Positions 6,250-11,138 of a stretch of 11,138 bases of DNA are shown here, piece by piece. The DNA lies in contig JACDCJ010000045.1 of the NCBI GenBank assembly GCA_013817655.1, positions 1-11,138 on the forward strand, written 5' to 3'. A program made the translations under genes and the position numbers. The first letter of the stretch is position 1; the number at the start of each line of letters is the position of its first letter. The notes beneath the pieces are model-generated. The model worked only from the letters and a program-made list of their open reading frames with translations, was not told the origin of the DNA and did not search any database. Origin of the DNA: Actinosomnolentus pattersoniae (SeqCode). GTDB lineage: Bacteria; Actinomycetota; UBA4738.

Positions 6250-6699
6250 GTGGCGGAGTTTCCGAGCGAGGAATGGCTGACCGAATACGCCCGACGCATC
6301 GACGAGAGCCTCCAGTACCGGGACGCGGCGGCGACCTGGGAGGGCGACATCTCCTACGTCTTCGAAGCCGAACCCGACAAGGGAGTCCCGGAGGAGATCT
6401 GGGTCTGGTTGGATCTCTGGCACGGGCGTTGCAGGGCGTCACGGTACGGGCTGTCCGAGGAGGAGGGTCAGAAGGCTCGCTTCATCATCCGCGCCCCGTA
6501 CAGCCGGTGGAAGGAACTCATCAACCGGCAGCTCGACCCGATCAAGGGGATGATGCAGGGCAAGCTCAAGCTGAAGGGTGATCTCCCCACGATCGTGCGC
6601 TACGTTAAGGCTGCAAACGAGCTGGTGAACCTGGCCGCGAGCGTTCCGACCGAGTTCGTCGACGAGAGGGGCACGAGCCCGGAAGAGGGATCGGGTTGA
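6250..6699 (+). CDS. SCP2 sterol/lipid-carrier domain protein
   Basis: 149-residue single-domain protein. It opens AEFPSEEWLTEYARRIDES, has strands around ISYVFEAEPDK (35-45), EIWVWLDLWHGRC (49-61) and ARFIIRAPY (76-84), then WKELINRQLDPIKGMMQGKLKLKGDL split over 87-112 and ends LAASVPTEF (128-136). The DP-x-x-G-M-M-x-G-K-x-K-x-K-G-D segment is characteristic of stand-alone bacterial and archaeal SCP2 proteins, which hold an acyl chain, fatty acyl-CoA or similar hydrophobic ligand in an internal tunnel. The GTG start is set by the ribosome site. Its stop overlaps the TTG start of the dehydrogenase, so the two are co-translated. I infer it presents or sequesters a hydrophobic ligand for the neighbouring dehydrogenase; the ligand cannot be read from sequence. 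Confidence 0.85.
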   Translation: MAEFPSEEWLTEYARRIDESLQYRDAAATWEGDISYVFEAEPDKGVPEEIWVWLDLWHGRCRASRYGLSEEEGQKARFIIRAPYSRWKELINRQLDPIKGMMQGKLKLKGDLPTIVRYVKAANELVNLAASVPTEFVDERGTSPEEGSG

Positions 6700-7736
6700 G
6701 GGCCATCGTCTTCGATGACATCGAGACGCTCGCGGTTCGGGAGGTCCCGGATGCGCGGGTCGAGGCACCGGGGGACGCGGTCGTCCGGGTGACCGCCACC
6801 GCGATCTGCGGGAGCGATCTTCACTTCTATCACGGCAAGGCTCCCCTTTCCCCGGGCGACACGCTGGGTCACGAGGCCGTCGGTGTGATCGAGGAGGCCG
6901 GTCCCGACGTAAAGCGCTTTCACCGGGGCGACCGCGTCGTCGTCGCGTTCAACATCGTCTGCGGAAACTGCTGGTTCTGCCTGCATCAGGAGAACGCGCT
7001 GTGCGAGGAGTTCCGGAATCTCGGTGCGGGACCGTTCGGTGGGGACCTGGGCGGCTGCCAGGCCGAGCTCGTTCGTGTGCCGTATGCCGACACGAACTTG
7101 CTCGCCCTGCCCTCGGAGATCGAGGACGAGCGGGCGCTGTTCGTCGGCGACGCCCTCACCACCGGCTATTACGGGGCCGCGATCGCCGGCATCCGGTCGG
7201 GCGACACGGTGGCCGTCGTGGGAGCGGGGCCGGTCGGCTTCTTCTGCATCCAGGCGGCGATGGCGTTCGATCCGGAGATCGTGCTCGCGATCGACCTCGA
7301 GCCCGACCGGCTCGCGCTTGCGGAGAAGATGGGCGCGGTGGCCGTCAACCCCCGTGAGCGCAGCCCGCAGATGGCTGTCTCGGAGCGAACCGGCGGCAGG
7401 GGGGCCGACGTCGTGATCGAGGCGGTCGGCACGCCCTCGGCGTATGAGACTGCGATCGACGTCGTCCGGCGAGGCGGCGCGGTCTCCGTCCTGGGCATGT
7501 TCGTCACCGAGTCGATCGAGATTCCGATGGGCGTGTACTGGGCGCGCGCGCTTCGTCTGACGTTCGCCGGCCTCTGCCCGGTCCACGCCTGGTGGCAGCG
7601 GTCCCTAGAGGCTGTGCGCTCGGGGGCGATCGACCCGATCCCGATCATCTCCCACCGCCTCCCGCTTAGCCGAGCCCCCGAGGGATACGCGCTGTTCGAC
7701 GCCCGCCAGGCGACGAAAGTGGTGCTTTACCCGTGA
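6696..7736 (+). CDS. Zinc-dependent medium-chain alcohol dehydrogenase
   Basis: 346-residue MDR-superfamily dehydrogenase, presumably oxidising a secondary or primary alcohol with NAD(P)+. The GroES-like N-terminal half has catalytic zinc residues C38 (in CGSDLH), H59-E60 (GHEAVG) and D152, and the structural zinc loop C89, C92, C95, C103. The Rossmann half has GAGPVG (176-181) and D200 closing the second strand (VLAID), favouring NAD+ over NADP+. Closest in type to threonine/sorbitol dehydrogenase-like or formaldehyde-type class members; the substrate is undetermined. Start is TTG at 6696 in a TTGA overlap with the upstream SCP2 gene, with GGAAGAGGG just before it; the domain begins at once (RAIVFDD), so no residues are missing. 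Its stop overlaps the next gene by GTGA. Confidence 0.92.
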   Translation: MRAIVFDDIETLAVREVPDARVEAPGDAVVRVTATAICGSDLHFYHGKAPLSPGDTLGHEAVGVIEEAGPDVKRFHRGDRVVVAFNIVCGNCWFCLHQENALCEEFRNLGAGPFGGDLGGCQAELVRVPYADTNLLALPSEIEDERALFVGDALTTGYYGAAIAGIRSGDTVAVVGAGPVGFFCIQAAMAFDPEIVLAIDLEPDRLALAEKMGAVAVNPRERSPQMAVSERTGGRGADVVIEAVGTPSAYETAIDVVRRGGAVSVLGMFVTESIEIPMGVYWARALRLTFAGLCPVHAWWQRSLEAVRSGAIDPIPIISHRLPLSRAPEGYALFDARQATKVVLYP

Positions 7737-8167
7737 GCGGACGGACCTTTCCGATGAGCCCGGCCGTGCGCTATCTCGACCCCGAGCCGAACGGGATCGC
7801 CGCGTTGCTCGGGGCGCTCCTGGAAGCGAACGTGGCCGCGCATCCCGAACGCCGGCGCTACCTCTCGCCGCCGGCGACGTACGTGGTCGAGGCTTCGGAC
7901 GTGAGCGTGGCCGCGACCATCCGCATCGCACGGGAAGGGATCCGGATCCAAAATGGCCGGATGACCGAACCCGACGTCGCGGTCGAGGGGACGTCGGCCA
8001 TGCTCGTCGGGTTGTCGTCCGTCCCGCTTCGCCTCGGTCTGCCGGACGTGATGACGGCGGATGGGAGGAGCGTCGTGTTGAACCTTCTCGCTCGCAGATT
8101 GCGCGTGAAGGGACTGCTACGCCACCCGGGCAAGCTCGGCCGGCTGACGAAGCTGCTGTCCGTCTAG
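7733..8167 (+). CDS. Second SCP2-like lipid-binding domain protein
   Basis: 144 residues from GTG 7733, coupled to the dehydrogenase by a GTGA overlap; an internal ATG at 7754 is an alternative start. The pattern fits a short SCP2-like domain: an N-terminal helix pair (20-36), VSVAATIRIAREGIRIQNG (57-75), EPDVAVEGTSAMLVGL (79-94), RRLRVKGLL (121-129) and a final helix rich in Lys, Arg and Leu. The order 'ligand strand, D-V-x-V-x-G, helix, R-x-K-G' resembles the SCP2 families found with steroid or polyketide genes. It is clearly different from the 6250 protein, so this is not a tandem duplication. It lacks any signal peptide. Binding of a hydrophobic ligand is inferred from the fold; identity as SCP2 is moderately sure. 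Confidence 0.7.
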   Translation: MSGRTFPMSPAVRYLDPEPNGIAALLGALLEANVAAHPERRRYLSPPATYVVEASDVSVAATIRIAREGIRIQNGRMTEPDVAVEGTSAMLVGLSSVPLRLGLPDVMTADGRSVVLNLLARRLRVKGLLRHPGKLGRLTKLLSV

Positions 8168-8186
8168 TAGGGGAAGGAGGGCGACC

Positions 8187-8618
8187 ATGGCCAGGGGCAT
8201 CCCGTCCGAGGTGATCCGCCATTTCCAGGCCATCCCGCTGTTCGACGCCGTCTCGAAGAAGACGATCCGCGCGATCGTGAGCGCGGCGACCGAGGTGGAC
8301 GTGAAGGAGGGCAAGGTCCTCGTTCGGGAAGGTGGCTACGACCGTGATCTCTACGTCATCCTGCGCGGCGAGGTGATGGTCACGCAGCGTGGTCGAAGGA
8401 TGGCGGTCCTAGGTCCCGGGGCTTTCTTCGGAGAGTTGGCCTTCCTGGATCGTGCGCCCCGGTCGGCGACCGTGGCGGCTCGCACGGACCTTCGGGTCCT
8501 GGTCCTGGGGCCTCGAGAGATGCAAGACGTCGTCGACCGCGAGCCGAAGCTGGCCCGCCGCATGCTCGAGACGATGGCCAGGCGGGTGCGCGCCAACGAA
8601 CGCTCCCACCAGCACTGA
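8187..8618 (+). CDS. Stand-alone cyclic-nucleotide-binding domain protein
   Basis: 143 residues: one cNMP-binding beta-roll and no DNA-binding or catalytic domain. VLVREGGYDRDLYVILRGEVMV (44-65, in two strands) leads to the phosphate-binding cassette PGAFFGELAFLD-RAPRSATV (77-96), where E83, R92 and S93 match CRP residues contacting the ribose and phosphate of cAMP. A helix (110-137) replaces the C-helix of CRP, and the chain stops where a winged helix would begin. Ligand binding looks possible; it could signal through partner proteins. Start ATG 8187 has AAGGAGG (8174-8180) six bases upstream. It follows the SCP2-like gene by 19 bases and precedes meaB by 37, so it is probably in the same operon. 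Role unknown. Confidence 0.9.
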   Translation: MARGIPSEVIRHFQAIPLFDAVSKKTIRAIVSAATEVDVKEGKVLVREGGYDRDLYVILRGEVMVTQRGRRMAVLGPGAFFGELAFLDRAPRSATVAARTDLRVLVLGPREMQDVVDREPKLARRMLETMARRVRANERSHQH

Positions 8619-8655
8619 CCATGCAGCGCGTGGCGGGCGGCGAGGCCTCCCCGCG

Positions 8656-9618
8656 ATGAGGCCTGAGGAGCTGGCCGCGGGCGTCCTGGCCGGCGACAGG
8701 CGAGCCGTCGCCCGGGCGATCTCGCTGGTGGAGGACGGTTCCCCGGAGCTGCCGGCGCTGGGCGAGCTCCTGTACCCGAAGACGGGGCGAGCGCGCACTC
8801 TGGGGCTGACCGGCTCGCCCGGAGTCGGCAAGTCCAGCCTTGCCGCGAGGCTCGTGGAGACGGCTCGGGCCCGTGATCTCACCGTGGCCGTCCTCGCGAT
8901 CGATCCGACGTCGCCGTTCACAGGAGGCGCCCTGCTGGGAGACCGGCTCCGGATGCAGGCGCATGCGACGGATCCCGGCGTGTTCATCCGGTCGATGGCG
9001 ACTCGGGGCCACCTCGGGGGGATGGCGCTCGCCGCTCCCGAGGCTCTCCGGATCCTGGATGCCTCGGGCAGGGACCTGATCATCGTGGAGACCGTCGGCG
9101 TGGGGCAGGCCGAGGTGGAGGTGGCGGGCGCGACCGACACCACCCTCGTGGTCGTGGCTCCGGGCTGGGGAGACGCCGTCCAGGTCGCGAAGGCGGGCAT
9201 CCTCGAGATCGCCGACGTGTTCGTCGTGAACAAGGGCGACCGCGATGAGGCCGACGACGCGCGCCGCGACCTTCGCCAGATGCTGAACATGGGGCCGAAG
9301 ACCGCCTGGGTACCACCGGTGGTCAAGGTCTCCGCCCTCACCGGCGAGGGGATCGCCGAGCTCTGGGAGGCCATCGATGGCCACGCCGATCACCTCGAGT
9401 CGACCGGCGCGCTGGAGGCGCTCCGTAGGCGCAGGGTCCTCGACGAGGTTGGAAAGATGGTCGCCTTCCGGCTCCAGGCGCTCACCGCCACCCTTCTCGA
9501 GGAGGACGACGGAGATCTGGCCGAGAGGCTGTGGTCTCGTGAGTTGGATCCCTACCGCGCCACTGACCGACTGATTCGACAGCTGGGTGAGCACGCAGGC
9601 GCACATCTCGAAGGCTGA
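8656..9618 (+). CDS. meaB: Methylmalonyl-CoA mutase-associated GTPase MeaB
   Basis: G3E-family P-loop GTPase that gates cobalamin loading of, and protects, methylmalonyl-CoA mutase. The 320-residue protein has Walker A GSPGVGKS (53-60), DPTSPFTGGALLGDR (83-97), switch-region ETVGVGQAEVEV (145-156), the base-specificity motif NKGD (192-195) and SAL (226-228), followed by the C-terminal dimerisation region LRRRRVLDEVGKMVAFRLQ in two parts around 256-274. All nucleotide-binding motifs are intact and the length is usual for MeaB/ArgK. ATG 8656 is chosen because the family begins with such a short helix (MRPEELAAGVLAGDRRAVAR); the upstream open frame overlaps the cNMP gene. The ribosome site is weak. 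The mutase-type gene starts 1.3 kb further on, beyond an inverted gene. Confidence 0.94.
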   Translation: MRPEELAAGVLAGDRRAVARAISLVEDGSPELPALGELLYPKTGRARTLGLTGSPGVGKSSLAARLVETARARDLTVAVLAIDPTSPFTGGALLGDRLRMQAHATDPGVFIRSMATRGHLGGMALAAPEALRILDASGRDLIIVETVGVGQAEVEVAGATDTTLVVVAPGWGDAVQVAKAGILEIADVFVVNKGDRDEADDARRDLRQMLNMGPKTAWVPPVVKVSALTGEGIAELWEAIDGHADHLESTGALEALRRRRVLDEVGKMVAFRLQALTATLLEEDDGDLAERLWSRELDPYRATDRLIRQLGEHAGAHLEG

Positions 9619-9647
9619 ACGGGACCGAGAGCGCGGTGAGTGAGATA

Positions 9648-9663
9648 CGGCCGCTAGAGGCCG
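9648..9663. other. Short hairpin at convergent gene ends
   Basis: CGGCC-GCTAGA-GGCCG forms a five-pair stem with six-base loop, spanning the stop codon of the minus-strand propeller gene and lying 30 bases after the meaB stop. No T-run on either side, so it is a weak terminator candidate only. Confidence 0.25.
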
Positions 9664-10826
9664 GGACAGTCCTTCCTCATGGCGAGCGTCCTCCGCATCC
9701 CATTGGGCTTGTAAGAGAGGCCAACCGCCCATGACCTTCCATCGGGCAACGTGGACACATCCTGCAGGCCGGCGTTGATCGCGCTTTCCGGCTCGTCCGC
9801 CCGAGCGACGCTCCATTCCTGGCCATCCCAGTGTTCGACAAGGACCTGCTCCCGCTGATCCTTGATGAAGAACCCCACAGCCCAGACGTCCGTCGCCGAT
9901 GCCGCCGAAATGCCGGACAGGACGCCGTACGCGGAAGGGTGTGGCGTCTCGGAAACCCGCCACTTCCGTCCATCCCAGTGCTCGACCAGAGGCTCGGCCA
10001 ACCTGCCGGCATCGGCCTCGCTCCAGCCCGCCGCCCATATGTCATCACCGTCGACGGCTGTGATCCCTGACAACAACGCGGGCTCACTCACATCGGGGGT
10101 CCGTTGCATCGCCCATTCGCTCCCATCCCAGTGCAAGACCAGAGGCATGGAGTTACTCGAGTTCTGGCCGGCAGCCCCGACCGCCCACACGTCGTCCCCT
10201 GCAACCGCGGTGACGTCGCTTATCCACCCAGCGCGATCCAGAACCGTGATGACGCTCCACGACGCCCCGTCGAAATGAGCGGTGAACGGGCGGCCGGTCT
10301 CGTAGGAGGGATCGAAGGAGGCACCCGCCGCCCACACATCCTCGGGCGAGAGAGCAACGACGCTTGCGAGGTCAACGTTCATGTTGAGTGGATCGGGGAA
10401 CTCCTGGATGGTCCAGTCGACGCCGTTCCATCGTTCAACCAATCCATGCGTTGTCACTGCCGTACCGTCGAAGGTGGTGTACGAACCGACCGCCCATCCA
10501 TCGGAAGTGCCGGAGATGTCAACGTCCAAGAGAAAGGCGGCCCCAGAGGACTCAGGAGGCGTGGGCGTTGGGACGACGCTCCACTTCCTTCCGTCCCAGT
10601 GTTGGGCAAGGGGTTGATGCTCCCCGTCAAAGATAGACCCGACTGCCCAGGCGTCATCCCACGAGACGATGTCAACGGCCAGCAGACTGTTGTCGCCCTG
10701 CATTATCGGGTTGGGGGTGTCGACCGGGTGCCACCCACACGGACGGCTGGCCGGGGCGGCGGCCGCGGGCATGGTGGCAGCAATAACGGCCACCCCAACT
10801 GTGATCGGTAGCCAGAGTCGGCGCAT
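9654..10826 (-). CDS. Exported seven-repeat beta-propeller protein
   Basis: 390 residues from ATG at 10826, giving an ideal signal peptide (MRRLWLPITVGVAVIAATMP, then AAAA) likely cleaved near residue 24. An ATG at 10865 would add 13 residues before it. The mature protein is seven repeats of about 51 residues, each with WAxG: W60, W111, W165, W214, W264, W315 and W366, and most with an HWDGxxW strand (for example 76-82, 283-289, 332-338). This is the kelch/galactose-oxidase-like exported propeller type common in actinobacterial and Chloroflexi genomes. The repeats are diverged, not identical copies. The only two cysteines of the mature chain are C30 and C387, at opposite ends. No catalytic domain is attached; binding or surface role inferred. 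Hand-counted bases here are less GC-rich than in adjacent metabolic genes. Confidence 0.85.
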   Translation of the reverse strand: MRRLWLPITVGVAVIAATMPAAAAPASRPCGWHPVDTPNPIMQGDNSLLAVDIVSWDDAWAVGSIFDGEHQPLAQHWDGRKWSVVPTPTPPESSGAAFLLDVDISGTSDGWAVGSYTTFDGTAVTTHGLVERWNGVDWTIQEFPDPLNMNVDLASVVALSPEDVWAAGASFDPSYETGRPFTAHFDGASWSVITVLDRAGWISDVTAVAGDDVWAVGAAGQNSSNSMPLVLHWDGSEWAMQRTPDVSEPALLSGITAVDGDDIWAAGWSEADAGRLAEPLVEHWDGRKWRVSETPHPSAYGVLSGISAASATDVWAVGFFIKDQREQVLVEHWDGQEWSVARADEPESAINAGLQDVSTLPDGRSWAVGLSYKPNGMRRTLAMRKDCPGL

Positions 10827-10903
10827 GGGACGGACCAGCGCCTCCTGAAGGATACTGAGGGACATGGCGACATAGTATCCCCCCTCCTCGAGGATGGATC
10901 ACG
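10827..10903. promoter_or_regulatory. Divergent intergenic region between propeller and mutase genes
   Basis: 77 bases between the two start codons (39 if the propeller starts at 10865). It must contain promoters for both directions unless the mutase is transcribed from elsewhere. It holds a perfect palindrome TCCTCGAGGA (10885-10894), which extends to a 16-base inverted repeat with one mismatched pair (10882-10897). On the minus strand TACTAT (10872-10877) resembles a -10 box, with no good -35. The mutase's GAGG lies inside the palindrome. Confidence 0.4.
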
Positions 10904-11138
10904 ATGGCTGATAGCGAGTTCGAGCGTTGGCGAGAGCATTACCGAGGCGCCGGCGAACGCGATGCCGACTTCGAGACGCTCTCGGGAGAGCCGCTCGACC
11001 CCCTGTACACGCCCGAGAGCGTGAAGAACCTCGACTACGAGCGCGACCTCGGGTATCCGGGCCACTATCCGATGACCCGGGGCGTCTACCACTCGATGTA
11101 CCGGGGGCGCCTGTGGACCATGCGGCAGTTCGCCGGAT
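10904..11138 (+). CDS. Methylmalonyl-CoA mutase family, large-subunit N-terminus (3' end outside window)
   Basis: First 78 residues of a B12-dependent acyl-CoA mutase, cut by the window edge. After a charged leader (MADSEFERWREHYRGAGERD) come PLYTPESV (33-40), PMTRGVYHSMYRGRLW (56-71) and TMRQFAG (72-78). P-x-TRGVYxxMYRGRLWTMRQ is the strongly conserved start of the TIM-barrel, where Tyr and Arg side chains contact the acyl-CoA. Together with MeaB this points to methylmalonyl-CoA mutase, which converts (R)-methylmalonyl-CoA to succinyl-CoA; isobutyryl-CoA mutase subunits look alike here, so no gene symbol is given. ATG 10904 has GAGG about ten bases upstream. Whether the cobalamin domain is fused cannot be seen. 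Confidence 0.9.
   Translation, partial: MADSEFERWREHYRGAGERDADFETLSGEPLDPLYTPESVKNLDYERDLGYPGHYPMTRGVYHSMYRGRLWTMRQFAG

Noticed and set aside
8380..10038. 552-codon minus-strand open frame across meaB and the cNMP gene
   Set aside because: It is antisense to well-supported genes, rich in Arg/Gly/Pro/His with no domain pattern, as expected from GC-rich codons read backwards.
9654..10826. Tandem DNA repeats in the propeller gene
   Set aside because: The repeats are visible only at protein level; nucleotide copies are diverged, so there is no recent tandem duplication to annotate.
10703..11092. Minus-strand frame whose ATG at 10873 has the best local Shine-Dalgarno (GGAGGGGGG)
   Set aside because: The product from 10873 is out of frame with the propeller signal peptide and has no domain pattern; the G-run may instead be the complement of a pyrimidine-rich promoter segment.

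Overview
The window is GC-rich DNA with short intergenic gaps, GTG and TTG starts, and many stop/start overlaps (GTGA, ATGA, TTGA). Together with the protein families present, this suggests an uncultured actinobacterium or another high-GC soil or sediment bacterium; the phylum is inference only. I found no tRNA, rRNA, CRISPR array, insertion sequence or phage gene. Fourteen coding regions are supported; the first and last are cut by the window edges.

Region 1 (1-4150) concerns amino acids. The 3' part of a proline dehydrogenase overlaps proC (pyrroline-5-carboxylate reductase), so the proline-oxidising and the P5C-reducing enzymes are co-translated. A 40-residue very basic protein follows, then a homogentisate 1,2-dioxygenase with its metal ligands intact, then a membrane-anchored Rieske-fold protein that has lost most of its cluster ligands. 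Converging on these from the minus strand is a fumarylacetoacetate-hydrolase-fold protein that lacks the usual metal-binding acidic residues. An intact ring-cleavage enzyme therefore sits beside two apparent pseudoenzymes.

Region 2 (4199-6067) encodes a CPBP-family membrane protease and then a two-gene unit for exported or anchored proteins. The first of these carries a frameshift at a seven-G run, in a register that would also suit -1 ribosomal frameshifting.

Region 3 (6250-9618) is a compact plus-strand operon: an SCP2 lipid-carrier protein, a zinc-dependent medium-chain dehydrogenase, a second SCP2-like protein, a stand-alone cyclic-nucleotide-binding-domain protein, and the MeaB GTPase that protects and reloads methylmalonyl-CoA mutase. 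It suggests handling of a hydrophobic substrate feeding into, or regulated with, propionyl/methylmalonyl-CoA metabolism.

Region 4 (9654-11138) has an exported seven-repeat beta-propeller on the minus strand, with only two cysteines placed at its two ends. Divergent from it starts a methylmalonyl-CoA-mutase-type large subunit, the expected MeaB client, cut by the window edge. No complete undescribed system is proven here. The best leads are the two pseudoenzymes beside HmgA, the SCP2-dehydrogenase-SCP2 sandwich, the small basic protein after proC, the frameshift site and the propeller clasp.
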